Shown piece by piece: positions 45,026 to 53,960 of a stretch of 64,000 nt of DNA. The stretch's first letter is position 1; every line of letters starts with the position of its first letter. The notes under the pieces are model-generated. The model made no database searches and had not been told where the DNA came from. It saw nothing but the letters and a program-made list of their open reading frames with translations. This stretch comes from Anaerolineae bacterium. GTDB taxonomy: Bacteria > Chloroflexota > Anaerolineae > Aggregatilineales > J027. The stretch spans positions 62,001-126,000 of the forward strand of contig JAIOHL010000157.1 in NCBI GenBank assembly GCA_019913005.1. Reading direction: 5' to 3'. A program made the position numbers and the translations under genes.

Positions 45026-46879
45026 CTATCTAAACGTTACCGGAATAAGGGAGGTCTCCGTCAAAATCGAGCCATCACGAGGCGAGAACGCCACCGCATA
45101 CAATTGGGCTTGCGTGCCGGGTTGAACAGGCACTTTATCAATGCTCACTGAAAAGCGACCACTGCCGCCGACTTCCTGTGTGCTAAAGGTGACAGGATAT
45201 TGCGCGACCACCTGCCCATTCACAAAAATTTGTAGCGTGAAGCTGTTTTCGAAGATACCCCCCGCTTCACCGACTAAGGTAAAGCTGCCGGGTGAGATGA
45301 TTTCGTTACTCTTGGGCGAGGCAATCCGAATAAAGGCCGCTGCCGATGTCGGGCTAGGGATTGAGGTGAATGTTGGTGCAATAGTGGGGGTAGGAATGAC
45401 CGCCCCGACCACTTGAACCGAAATGCCCTGCGCCAGTCCTGCTTGGGCATAGGACGCTCGAATACGCAGTGTGCCGCTGCCGAGATTGGGGGGTATGGTC
45501 AGCGTGGTTTGCCAGCGGGTAAGCGCCGCAATGTCATTGGTCTGGACGACGGCATTGTTTGAGGCAATCGCACTAGCACTGGTGGTTAGCAGTAGTTCCA
45601 CCAAAATATTTTGGCCCGATGCAATCCCTTGTACGTTTCCGGTGACGCTAATGACATCACCAGCGTTAAAGGTGGCGTTGATTCCCGGCCCTGTAATGGT
45701 GAGGAGGGGTGTCACGCCGACGGTGGAGACGGGCGCAGTAGTTGGTACGACGACAGGCCGCTGTGTAGTTGGGCTGGCCGTTACGGTTGAGGTGGCCGTA
45801 GCAACCGTCGGGGATGGTGTAAACGAGAGGGTGGGGGCCGGCAGTTGGCGCGGCGGTGAGGGTGGTTGACCTGGTTCAACAACGATTTCAAATCCAGCTT
45901 GGGCGAGTTGGGTTTGGCCCTGTGCGGTGACGGCCACAACGCCCTCTTCCACGCTAAAGGTTGAACGACCCGTGACGGGTTCGACCTTGACTGTATAAAC
46001 CGTTCCACGCACGGCGGCATCGGCGGAGGGAGTTTTCACTTCATAACGCGAATTGGCATTGAGTGTTCGGTCAATGCGGTTGGTGACTTGACCAACCAAT
46101 ACGTTTAATTGAATTTGATTATCGCCCTCGGCTTCACCCTGCATGACGTCAATTGTTAGTTCCGTATTGGGAGCAACCTCAGTTTCATCTCCGGTAAAAA
46201 AGGTGAGCAGCGCTTGGCCGGTAGCGTCCGTGCGGATGGAATCTCCCTCGGCCAATACAAATCGGTTAGACGCTGCTTGCCATGTTTGCTGATCTTGACT
46301 GGTCTCGACGTTGTTGGCGATGGTCAATCCAGTCAAATCACCAGCAACCTGATCACCGTCATTACTGTTTTCTTTATTATCATCGCCTCCCATCAACAGG
46401 AGGGCTGCGACGATGCACACAATTAGCAGGAATAGTCCGCCAATGCCTGCCATCACTGCCACTGCCACCATATTCCGGCCCGATTTCTTGGGTGGGGCCG
46501 GGGCACGGCTGATCCGGCTGGTCACTGTTTGTAATGCAGCTACCGCAGGTGGGGTAATGCCCTGTGTCATATCAATGGGCGGAAGTTGATTGGGCATCAT
46601 GGGCAGTTGGGCCACCGGACGCATGATAACAGGCTGAATGGGCCTATTTAGTCGGGTTGCTTCGCCGATTTGGGGCTGACAGTAGCCTGTCGCTACTTCT
46701 TCGGGACTCATGACTACCATCACCATCTGACAGGCAGTGATTTGGCGCTGCATTTCTTGCCATGCCACTGGCGGTTGCCCACTCAGAAAGACTGAATGCT
46801 GCATCTGACGCAGTTGGCCTGCCAAATGTTCAGCGGGAAGTTGGTCACCGGGAGCAGCACAAACATAGATATAGGCCAC
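45026..46879 (-). CDS. TIR-like/transmembrane/FecR/Ig-like protein
   Basis: 617 residues with an unusual architecture. Residues 1-105 look like a TIR domain (MAYIYVCAAPGDQLPAEHLA, MVMVVMSPEEVATGYCQPQIGEA, IQPVIM). The Glu expected in the W..E..A segment of NAD-cleaving TIRs seems to be Gln (CQPQIGEA). One membrane helix at about 138-168. Residues about 195-345 match the FecR fold (FVLAEGDSIRTDATGQALLTF ... VKTPSADAAVRGT). A Thr/Pro linker at 345-400 leads to two Ig-like domains, the second resembling Gmad2 (IASPKSNEIISPGSFTL). The TIR should be cytoplasmic, the rest outside. No sigma factor or nuclease is adjacent. Confidence 0.72.
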   Translation of the reverse strand: MAYIYVCAAPGDQLPAEHLAGQLRQMQHSVFLSGQPPVAWQEMQRQITACQMVMVVMSPEEVATGYCQPQIGEATRLNRPIQPVIMRPVAQLPMMPNQLPPIDMTQGITPPAVAALQTVTSRISRAPAPPKKSGRNMVAVAVMAGIGGLFLLIVCIVAALLLMGGDDNKENSNDGDQVAGDLTGLTIANNVETSQDQQTWQAASNRFVLAEGDSIRTDATGQALLTFFTGDETEVAPNTELTIDVMQGEAEGDNQIQLNVLVGQVTNRIDRTLNANSRYEVKTPSADAAVRGTVYTVKVEPVTGRSTFSVEEGVVAVTAQGQTQLAQAGFEIVVEPGQPPSPPRQLPAPTLSFTPSPTVATATSTVTASPTTQRPVVVPTTAPVSTVGVTPLLTITGPGINATFNAGDVISVTGNVQGIASGQNILVELLLTTSASAIASNNAVVQTNDIAALTRWQTTLTIPPNLGSGTLRIRASYAQAGLAQGISVQVVGAVIPTPTIAPTFTSIPSPTSAAAFIRIASPKSNEIISPGSFTLVGEAGGIFENSFTLQIFVNGQVVAQYPVTFSTQEVGGSGRFSVSIDKVPVQPGTQAQLYAVAFSPRDGSILTETSLIPVTFR

Positions 46880-47019
46880 AGGGTCAAATCCTTTTCTCTG
46901 TCCATATTCTTTTCATAGTATAGTGAAATGCACTAGCCCGCGATAGACACCGAAGTTTAGGGGGTAGGGCAAAATCTCTGACCTTCGACCTATTCTGACC
47001 CCTAAAAAAATCAAAATGA

Positions 47020-47049
47020 TTGACAACCACCGTCAATATCTTCTACAAT
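47020..47049 (+). promoter_or_regulatory. Promoter of the ABC-F gene
   Basis: Perfect -35 TTGACA (47020-47025), 18-base spacer, -10 TACAAT (47044-47049). Transcription starts near 47056, giving a long leader. Confidence 0.75.
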
Positions 47050-47117
47050 GGGGGTGTCATGGCGGGGTGATAATCACCTCCCCAGACTTCAACCGCCAAT
47101 AGGAAAGGACAAAGCCC

Positions 47118-47141
47118 GTGTTACCCGATGTCGCAAGGTAA
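47118..47141 (+). CDS. Seven-codon leader peptide (MLPDVAR) before the ABC-F gene
   Basis: GTG TTA CCC GAT GTC GCA AGG TAA, with AGGAAAGGA ending 8 bases upstream, a strong ribosome site. Codons 4-5 overlap the CGATGTC element that pairs with two downstream segments, so a ribosome stalled here would change the fold. Such peptides are known upstream of ABC-F and erm resistance genes; the function here is inferred. Confidence 0.5.
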   Translation: MLPDVAR

Positions 47142-47325
47142 GTGAACCCAACCCACCAAGTTTGGGCTGACTTTTTGTTGCTGACATCGTGCTGCATGTG
47201 TTTTGTGTTCCCTATCTCCCATACACCTTCACACCTAAATTGGGTGTGCTGCACCCCTTTGGCAACAAAACCGTCGGCATCGGCTTTTTTAGTGTTGTCA
47301 TTTTGTTTACAAGGGGTATCCTGCA

Positions 47326-49050
47326 ATGTCTATCTTATCTGCACATGATCTTAGTCTCAGCTTCGGCGCGACCACCATTTTTAGTGGTATCCATGTTTCG
47401 ATTCCAGCAAATGCCAAGATCGGCTTGGTTGGCCCAAATGGAGTAGGCAAAACATCATTATTATTTATCCTCAACGGCCTAACACCCCCATCCACTGGAC
47501 ATGTGCATACGGTCAGTGGAATGCGGATTGGCTATTTGCATCAAGAGGCCATGCAAGCCTTCGCGGGTCACGATAATACGGTCTATTCAGAAATGTTGAC
47601 CGTGTTTGACGACCTGAGGGCGATGGAATCAAGGTTACGCGATCTTGAGGAGCGCATGGCCGAGGATTATTCCGAAGAACTGCTGGACAAATATGGGCGG
47701 TTGCAGGCCGAATTTGAACACGCTGGTGGCTATGATTATGAACTGCGGATTGAGCAGACATTACATGGACTGGGCTTTGATGACAGTCTCTATGAAACAT
47801 CACTGGCTCATCTCAGTGGAGGGCAGAAGACCCGTGCATTACTGGCCCGCCTCTTATTGGAGCAGCCCGATTTGCTGATTTTGGACGAGCCGACCAACCA
47901 TCTCGATGTTGAAGCCATCGAATGGTTGGAAGGGCGCTTACGGATGTGGCAGGGGGCGCTGCTCATCGTTAGCCATGACCGCTATTTTCTGGATCGGGTC
48001 GTTTCAACGATTTGGGATATGAGCCGGGTCGGGATTGAGGTCTATCGGGGCAATTATAGTGCCTATGCCCAACAGCGACAGGAACGCATCGCCTATGCTG
48101 AGAAGATGTATGATCAGGAGATGGAACGCCTTGCCAAAGAAATGGACTATATCAAGCGCAATATCGTCCGTGCCTCGACCAATGGTATGGCGGTAGGGCG
48201 GCTGCGTCGGCTGAGTCGTGATCTAGTGGCGATTCAGGAAGTCGGCTTGGTTAATTTCTTGGCGAGTTCGCAGTGGTCAGAATTGGGCGTCGGCGGGGTG
48301 CGTCCATTTACGGTGGTGGAGGCCGAGCAAGCCATCAAATCCATTCGCAAACCGACACCACGTTTGCCAAAATTGACCATGCGCCTGACCACGACCCATC
48401 GCAGCGGCGATATTGTGGTGCGTACCCGTGATTTGCTGGTGGGCTATCCAGAACATCCCTTATTTACCAGCGATGACTTGGTGCTGCTGCGCCGCGAATG
48501 TGCCGCGATTATTGGCGGGAATGGCACGGGCAAAACGACCCTGCTGCGAACCTTGATGGGGCAGTTGGCTCCGCTAGAAGGACATATCGAGTTTGGGGCA
48601 AGCCTGAAAATCGGCTATTTCGCGCAGGCCCATGACAGCCTCAACCCCGATAACACCGTCTTGGATGAACTCATCAACCATAAGTTCATGCGTACCAGCG
48701 AAGCACGTAATCACTTGGCGAAATTCCTGTTTCGCAACGAGGATGTGTTTAAAAAAGTGGGGATGTTAAGCGGTGGCGAACGCGCTAAACTTGCGATGGC
48801 TCTCCTGGCTTTGGACGGTGCAAATTTGCTGCTGTTGGACGAGCCGACGAATCATTTGGACATCGCCGCACAGGAAGCACTCCAAGAAGTGCTGGAAAGT
48901 TTTGATGGCACAATCCTGTTGGTGACACATGACCGCTATTTGGTAGATCGCTTGGCGACACAAATCTGGTCGTTGGAAGATGGGCATCTGAGTGTCTTTA
49001 AGGGGAACTACCACACCTATATGGAAATGCGAGACGGGGTCGCCGCATGA
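47326..49050 (+). CDS. ABC-F family ATPase
   Basis: 574 residues, two fused ABC domains without membrane helices. Walker A1 GPNGVGKTS and A2 GGNGTGKTT; signatures LSGGQKTRA and LSGGERAKL; both Walker B motifs are followed by the DEPTNHLD sequence typical of ABC-F. An interdomain linker of the kind that reaches the ribosomal E-site/peptidyl-transferase region sits near 230-330 and carries many charged residues. These proteins act on the ribosome; some give antibiotic resistance. The leader hints at an inducible resistance type. Ribosome site AAGGGG 9 bases before the ATG. Confidence 0.92.
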   Translation: MSILSAHDLSLSFGATTIFSGIHVSIPANAKIGLVGPNGVGKTSLLFILNGLTPPSTGHVHTVSGMRIGYLHQEAMQAFAGHDNTVYSEMLTVFDDLRAMESRLRDLEERMAEDYSEELLDKYGRLQAEFEHAGGYDYELRIEQTLHGLGFDDSLYETSLAHLSGGQKTRALLARLLLEQPDLLILDEPTNHLDVEAIEWLEGRLRMWQGALLIVSHDRYFLDRVVSTIWDMSRVGIEVYRGNYSAYAQQRQERIAYAEKMYDQEMERLAKEMDYIKRNIVRASTNGMAVGRLRRLSRDLVAIQEVGLVNFLASSQWSELGVGGVRPFTVVEAEQAIKSIRKPTPRLPKLTMRLTTTHRSGDIVVRTRDLLVGYPEHPLFTSDDLVLLRRECAAIIGGNGTGKTTLLRTLMGQLAPLEGHIEFGASLKIGYFAQAHDSLNPDNTVLDELINHKFMRTSEARNHLAKFLFRNEDVFKKVGMLSGGERAKLAMALLALDGANLLLLDEPTNHLDIAAQEALQEVLESFDGTILLVTHDRYLVDRLATQIWSLEDGHLSVFKGNYHTYMEMRDGVAA

Positions 49051-49109
49051 GAAATTGAGCAAAAATGTGCGCAGACTGGGTAAATGGTCTTAAATAGGCC
49101 AAGTGGTGA

Positions 49110-49138
49110 TTGACAGACGCGGAGATTTTCACTATAGT
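49110..49138 (+). promoter_or_regulatory. Promoter of mutS2
   Basis: Perfect -35 TTGACA (49110-49115), 17-base spacer, -10 TATAGT (49133-49138). The leader to ATG 49215 is about 70 bases. Confidence 0.75.
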
Positions 49139-49214
49139 CTAGCAAGAGTTGATGACCTCCTGAACCATCCTGCGCCATCATTACGTTTCGATAGCTTTTA
49201 ATGAACACGGTGAT

Positions 49215-51620
49215 ATGAACGAGAAATCTGCCAACATACTTGAACTTCCGAAAATCCTAGAAAAGCTGGCGCAGTATACGTCATTTTCAGGTGGCCGCGA
49301 ACTGGCTCTGAACCTGACCCCTACTCCAGATTTGTCAGTAGCACGTGAACTGCAACGTGAAACTACCGAGGCGCGGTCTTTGCTGCTTGCTAAACCCGAA
49401 ACGCATATGGGCGGGGTGACGGATGTGCGTGAGGCTGCACTGTCCTGTCGGCGTGGTTTTGTTCTTGAAGCCTCGACTCTGCTTAATATTCGCAGCACCT
49501 TGCGCCGTGCCACCAATCTCAAACGCACGGTTGGTAAATTGGGCAGCCAGTTTCCACTCTTGTCGGCGATTGTGGATACCTTAGAAGAATGTACGACAGT
49601 GCAGAACGAAATTGGGCGGGTGCTGGACGACACGGGCATGATACTCGATTCTGCCAGCGTCAAACTCGCCACCATTCGCCGCGAACTCCGTATTTCGTTT
49701 GACCGCCTGCACAGCAAAATCACCAATATCGCTACCAGCCAAGCCAACGCCAAATATCTACAAGAGCCAATTGTCACCCAACGGAATGGACGTTATGTCA
49801 TTCCATTGAAGGCCGAACACAAAGGTCGTATTCCCGGTGTAGTCCACGACCAGAGTTCCAGCGGGGCGACGTTGTTTATTGAGCCATTGACCACTGTCGA
49901 ACTCAATAACCGCTACCGGGAACTGCAAATCGAAGAGGAAAATGAAATCCGCCGCATTCTCGCCGCCTTATCTGAAATGGTGGGAGAGTCGGCGGATAAA
50001 ATTTCGCATACCGTTGAAGTATTGGCCTATTTGGATTTGGTGTTTGCCCGTGCCAAATATGCCGAGTCGTTGGATGCCACCGAACCCCACCTTGTCCCCT
50101 TTCGTACCGATATGGCGAATCCCCAACACCCCGGCGGCACGATTCAGTTGATGAATGCACGTCATCCTCTGCTGGATCAGCAAAAGGTTGTGCCGACAGA
50201 TGTCGAGTTAGATGACAACACCTTTATGCTCATCATCACTGGCCCGAATACGGGGGGCAAGACAGTAGCACTCAAGACGATAGGGTTGATGACCCTGATG
50301 GCCCAGTGTGGTTTACATCTACCCGCTGCACAAGGGACGACTCTATCGGTTTTTGAAGATGTATATGCTGATATTGGCGATGAACAGAGTATTGAGCAGT
50401 CACTCAGTACGTTCTCCTCGCACATGACCAATATCATCCAGATTTTGAAACTAGCGAATCCACGTTCGCTGGTGATTCTGGATGAACTCGGCGCGGGGAC
50501 GGATCCAGCGGAAGGGTCGGCATTGGCGCGATCCCTGCTGATTCATTTCTTGGAGCGTGGGGTCACGACGATTGTGACGACCCATCATCCTGAATTGAAA
50601 GCCTTTGGGTATGAACGCCCCGGTGTGCGAAATGCCAGTGTCGAATTTGACGTTGAAACTCTTGCCCCGACGTACCGCTTGATGGTCGGTATCCCCGGAC
50701 GCTCGAATGCGTTGGCGATTGCCTCACGTTTGGGCCTGCCCGCCGACATCATTGAGCAAGCACGTGGCATGGTCGCTACCGAAGATTTGAAGGTGGATGA
50801 CTTGCTGGATGAAATTCAAAAGACCCGTGATGATATTCGTCATCTATTGAGCCGTAAACAAGAAGAAGAAGCGGAGATTGATAATCTGCGCTTGGAACTG
50901 GTGGATCGAGTCGAGAATATCGAACACGAGCGCCGCAAGATTTTGGCTGAAGCCCGCGAACAAGCCGAAGCCGATCTTGAAGATTTACGCCGTGAGGTTC
51001 GACGGATGCAGCGTCAATTGGAAGGGGCGGGTCAGCCGTTGGATGCCATTCGTCAATTGGCGGAGCAAGCCCGTACCATCACCCCAGCGGATTATCTGAA
51101 AACACCTGACCCGGTTGAAAAACCGACCAATGGCGAAGTACAGCAGTTCCGCTTGGACGAAATGGTCTGGCTGCCTAACCTCAAAGCTGAGGGCAAGATT
51201 ACCGAAATTACCTCCGATGAAATTGAAGTTTTGGTAGGGCGTCTGCGGATTCGTGCCAAACCGAACGAGTTGGAACGCCGCACGGCTAAAGAGCGCAAAA
51301 AAGAAAAACGCGCCGCCATGCCAGAACTCTATGACGGCCCCAGCACGCAATTTGATCGCGGCAAATCACCCGGTTTGGAATTGGATTTGCGGGGTAGCCG
51401 GATTGAAGATGCCGTTCCCCAAGTCGAAAGCTATGTGGATGCCGCATACATGGCAGGGTTGCCCTTCGTGCGGGTCATTCACGGCAAGGGCACAGGGGCA
51501 TTGCGAAAAGCCATTCGTGAAGAACTCAGCCGCCATCCGCTCGTATCCAAACATATGAGTGGCAATGACAAAGAAGGCGGTGAGGGGGTCACGATTGTGC
51601 ATCTAGTATCACAGCACTAA
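49215..51620 (+). CDS. mutS2: MutS2 ATPase/endonuclease
   Basis: 801 residues. The core and clamp helices lack a mismatch-recognition domain. Walker A TGPNTGGKT near residue 342, LDELGAGTDP near 423, and a long coiled coil at about 520-640 (KQEEEAEIDNLRLELVDR). The C-terminal Smr domain has LDLRG and HGKGTG, which give nuclease activity. MutS2 acts on recombination intermediates or rescues collided ribosomes. Full length and intact. Own promoter and terminator. Confidence 0.95.
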   Translation: MNEKSANILELPKILEKLAQYTSFSGGRELALNLTPTPDLSVARELQRETTEARSLLLAKPETHMGGVTDVREAALSCRRGFVLEASTLLNIRSTLRRATNLKRTVGKLGSQFPLLSAIVDTLEECTTVQNEIGRVLDDTGMILDSASVKLATIRRELRISFDRLHSKITNIATSQANAKYLQEPIVTQRNGRYVIPLKAEHKGRIPGVVHDQSSSGATLFIEPLTTVELNNRYRELQIEEENEIRRILAALSEMVGESADKISHTVEVLAYLDLVFARAKYAESLDATEPHLVPFRTDMANPQHPGGTIQLMNARHPLLDQQKVVPTDVELDDNTFMLIITGPNTGGKTVALKTIGLMTLMAQCGLHLPAAQGTTLSVFEDVYADIGDEQSIEQSLSTFSSHMTNIIQILKLANPRSLVILDELGAGTDPAEGSALARSLLIHFLERGVTTIVTTHHPELKAFGYERPGVRNASVEFDVETLAPTYRLMVGIPGRSNALAIASRLGLPADIIEQARGMVATEDLKVDDLLDEIQKTRDDIRHLLSRKQEEEAEIDNLRLELVDRVENIEHERRKILAEAREQAEADLEDLRREVRRMQRQLEGAGQPLDAIRQLAEQARTITPADYLKTPDPVEKPTNGEVQQFRLDEMVWLPNLKAEGKITEITSDEIEVLVGRLRIRAKPNELERRTAKERKKEKRAAMPELYDGPSTQFDRGKSPGLELDLRGSRIEDAVPQVESYVDAAYMAGLPFVRVIHGKGTGALRKAIREELSRHPLVSKHMSGNDKEGGEGVTIVHLVSQH

Positions 51621-51647
51621 TCTCTCCTAAATTTTGATAAAAAAGGC

Positions 51648-51677
51648 ACTCCCATGCTCGTTCGTGGGAGTGTTTTT
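51648..51677 (+). terminator. Intrinsic terminator of mutS2
   Basis: A perfect stem CACTCCCA (51648-51655) / TGGGAGTG (51665-51672) followed by TTTTT. 27 bases past the stop. Confidence 0.92.
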
Positions 51678-51679
51678 GT

Positions 51680-51685
51680 TATAAT
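51680..51685 (+). promoter_or_regulatory. -10 box of the gene at 51721
   Basis: TATAAT directly after the mutS2 terminator and 36 bases before the next start. No clear -35 box. Confidence 0.4.
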
Positions 51686-51720
51686 CCACACAAAACAATT
51701 CTAGGCTGGGATGCTATTGA

Positions 51721-52383
51721 ATGACACTCGACGACAGAAACCGACGTAATGATGAAATTCGACGGGGGCAGAATTTTATCGGGGATGTCCACAAAAAAAT
51801 GTCGCGCATTGCCCAAGAATTTGCGGCAGGCGAACTCAATCGTGCTCAATTTTTGCGGCTGTATGATCGGTATCAGCGCCAAATTCTGCTAGTGGCCCAG
51901 ATGATTGCCGAGTCTGATCCGGCGGGTTGGCGCGATGCTATTGCGGATGGTGAGGACACGCTTGAAATCCGCCGTCGCTTTGAATCCATGCCAGTCGGCC
52001 TAAGTGTCTATAGCAACCACTCTGGAATGCCGCTTGAGACGGTTGGGGATTTTGTCGTCGAGGCAGAATTGGTGACTCCCATGTTAGAGGTGTATGCTTC
52101 CGCCACAACCGAGATTTTCAATGCAGCGGTACGCAGTATCGAACTCGATAGTGGCGCATGGCTGTGTTTTGTGCGCGGCCAGCATACGAGCCTATTGGCG
52201 CTGTTCTCGGTTGAACCCGCCAGTTTTCAAGTCGGCTTAATCGAACGACTCCATGCTGATTTTGAAGTCGCCAATCATAAGGCGTTGGCAGAGGGGGAAA
52301 CCGACGCCAGTCAATTGACCCATTCATTCTATTCGTTGGTCGAACAAACCCAATTTGGTGAAGTACCGCCCCGCGAAGATTAA
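51721..52383 (+). CDS. Soluble protein of unknown function
   Basis: 220 residues, unrecognised. The N-terminal 70 residues form charged helices (RRNDEIRRGQNFIGDVHKKMSRI, RAQFLRLYDRYQRQILLVAQMI). The rest is alternating helix and strand with an acidic Glu-rich end. No signal or membrane segment. Its stop overlaps the ppx stop by four bases, tail to tail. The function is unknown. Confidence 0.7.
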   Translation: MTLDDRNRRNDEIRRGQNFIGDVHKKMSRIAQEFAAGELNRAQFLRLYDRYQRQILLVAQMIAESDPAGWRDAIADGEDTLEIRRRFESMPVGLSVYSNHSGMPLETVGDFVVEAELVTPMLEVYASATTEIFNAAVRSIELDSGAWLCFVRGQHTSLLALFSVEPASFQVGLIERLHADFEVANHKALAEGETDASQLTHSFYSLVEQTQFGEVPPRED

Positions 52384-53948
52384 ACCGGGGTAGTCACGAT
52401 TTCCAATGCTTTATCGAAGGCTTTGGTGAAAATATCGGCATGGCGCAGCACGCTCCATTCCGCCACAACACCATCCCCGCCGACCAACAACTCTAATTGA
52501 GCAAATTGTCCGCCGATGTGGACGCGCACTTCATGAACCACCCCATCGCGGCTGCGGTCTAGTTGTTCGGCTAAACGCAAGCAGGCCGTCATTTGTAGCA
52601 ATTTTTGGTCATCATCCTTTTCTAACAGTGCCCCATACCCGTTGATGGTAACAGGCCCTTTGCGATGGAAGCGGGTCATCAGGGCAATCAGCACCAGTTC
52701 GCGGTGATTAAATCCGGGCAGGCCCGCGTTCAGCACCAAATAGAAGCTGTGTTTGTGATGGTCATTGTAATCCACCGTCACGCCAATATCGTGCAAAATG
52801 CAGGCTGCCCACAATAATTCCCGGTCAGCGGGGATGCAGACCAAAATATCGGGTGGAATCTGGTCAAAAATTTGCAGGGCCAATTTTGCCACATGTTCGG
52901 CGTGGGGCTGTTGAAAATGGTACAGATTGGCAAGGTTATAAATCGAAGCACGGCGCACATCTTCAAATAAATGATTGGGGGTGTCTTGCAAAAAATGCTC
53001 ATAAAACACGCCTTCACGCATCCCCTGATGGCAAATGGTCACACCATCAAACCCGGCAGCTTCAACGGCACCACGAATCACGATACAGCCCGCCGTCGTA
53101 ATGTCGGCCCGATCATCCTTCATGCCGGGGATACGCCGTTTTTGCTGCACGGTCAAAGGGAGCAGTTGATCGAAGATTTGTTTGAGACCCTTCGTAGAAA
53201 GGTGATAGCCGTGCAGTTCATCCAGCGGATAATTTTGAGTCTGCTGGTCAATATGGGCCAGATTGCGGAGTGTGCCCCCTTGCCCAATCAGCATGTTGCC
53301 CGGTGCGGCGCGGAACCATCCTAATTCAGCTACCATTTTGCGCACCGCTTTATCCAACTTTTCGGCGGATTTGGGATCAATCGGGTCGCCTGTCAAATAG
53401 TCTTCCGTCGCTCGAATCGCCCCCAACGGCAGACTGACCGATTCACGCATCTGGCGATCTTGAATATGCGTGATTTCGAGGCTGCCACCGCCTAAATCCA
53501 TTACGAAGCCGTCCGTCAAGGTGGTGCTATTAACCGCCGCCAGATAGCCATAATAGGCTTCTTCTTCGCCGGACAAAATGCGAACCTCTAGGCCCGTCTC
53601 ATTGCGGACGCGGTTCAAAAAGGCATTGTGATTGTTAGCAAGGCGGACGGCTTCGGTGGCACAAACCCGTACATCGTCAATACCAGCGGCCTTGCAAAAC
53701 GCGGCGTACATTTTCATGGTATTAACCGCCAGTTCAACCTGTGTTGCCCGCAGCACTTTGGTTTCAGAGAGGCCCGACCCCAAACGTACTACCTCGCGGA
53801 TTTCATCGCTGAGTTGAAAACATGTCCCCGGTACGTAATCCATAACAATCAGGCGGAAACTGTTTGAGCCGACATCAATCACCGCCATGCGTTTGGGACG
53901 GGAATAGGTAAGTTCAATTGTTTCGAGGCTTTGAAGTTTTCTCAGCAT
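52380..53948 (-). CDS. ppx: Ppx/GppA-family phosphatase with HD-like domain
   Basis: 522 residues; the GGGAG ribosome site supports ATG 53948. An acetate-kinase-like ATPase fold has phosphate loops MAVIDVGSNSFRLIVMD and VMDLGGGSLEI, and acidic residues in the first domain (SGEEEAYYGY). The C-terminal half resembles the HD domain of Ppx (LHDIGVTVDYNDHHKHS). It degrades polyphosphate or converts pppGpp to ppGpp; sequence alone does not tell which. It is the last gene of an operon with a pseudokinase, a TPR membrane protein and FemAB. Confidence 0.9.
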   Translation of the reverse strand: MLRKLQSLETIELTYSRPKRMAVIDVGSNSFRLIVMDYVPGTCFQLSDEIREVVRLGSGLSETKVLRATQVELAVNTMKMYAAFCKAAGIDDVRVCATEAVRLANNHNAFLNRVRNETGLEVRILSGEEEAYYGYLAAVNSTTLTDGFVMDLGGGSLEITHIQDRQMRESVSLPLGAIRATEDYLTGDPIDPKSAEKLDKAVRKMVAELGWFRAAPGNMLIGQGGTLRNLAHIDQQTQNYPLDELHGYHLSTKGLKQIFDQLLPLTVQQKRRIPGMKDDRADITTAGCIVIRGAVEAAGFDGVTICHQGMREGVFYEHFLQDTPNHLFEDVRRASIYNLANLYHFQQPHAEHVAKLALQIFDQIPPDILVCIPADRELLWAACILHDIGVTVDYNDHHKHSFYLVLNAGLPGFNHRELVLIALMTRFHRKGPVTINGYGALLEKDDDQKLLQMTACLRLAEQLDRSRDGVVHEVRVHIGGQFAQLELLVGGDGVVAEWSVLRHADIFTKAFDKALEIVTTPV

Positions 53949-53960
53949 GTTGCTCCCGTT

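Larger units (their letters stand above)
46880..47325. promoter_or_regulatory. Structured leader upstream of the ABC-F gene (candidate attenuator)
   Basis: 446 bases between genes. A promoter lies at 47020-47049, so about 270 bases are transcribed before the ABC-F start. Elements in order: a GGTGA-TAA-TCACC hairpin (47076-47088); a 7-codon ORF (47118-47141); a stem starting at its stop codon (47141-47151 with 47162-47172, 9 of 11 paired) followed by T5; GACATCG (47183-47189) complementary to CGATGTC in the ORF; two overlapping hairpins ACACC/GGTGT and GGGTG/CACCC (47231-47256); and GGCATCGG (47276-47283), which can also pair with CCGATGTC of the ORF and is followed by T6. Mutually exclusive pairings suggest attenuation. 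Bases 46880-47019 hold nothing clear. Confidence 0.6.

Noticed and set aside
45471-45869. 132-codon plus-strand frame opposite the FecR/Ig region
   Set aside because: It is antisense to the Thr/Pro linker and lacks a ribosome site or recognisable domain.
47128-47145. Alternative leader ORF ATG TCG CAA GGT AAG TGA in the ABC-F leader
   Set aside because: The nearest ribosome site is 18 bases away, whereas the GTG ORF in another frame has one at 8 bases.
47142-47348. 68-codon frame overlapping the ABC-F start as a leader peptide
   Set aside because: No ribosome site, atypical composition, and it would run out of frame through the ABC-F start.
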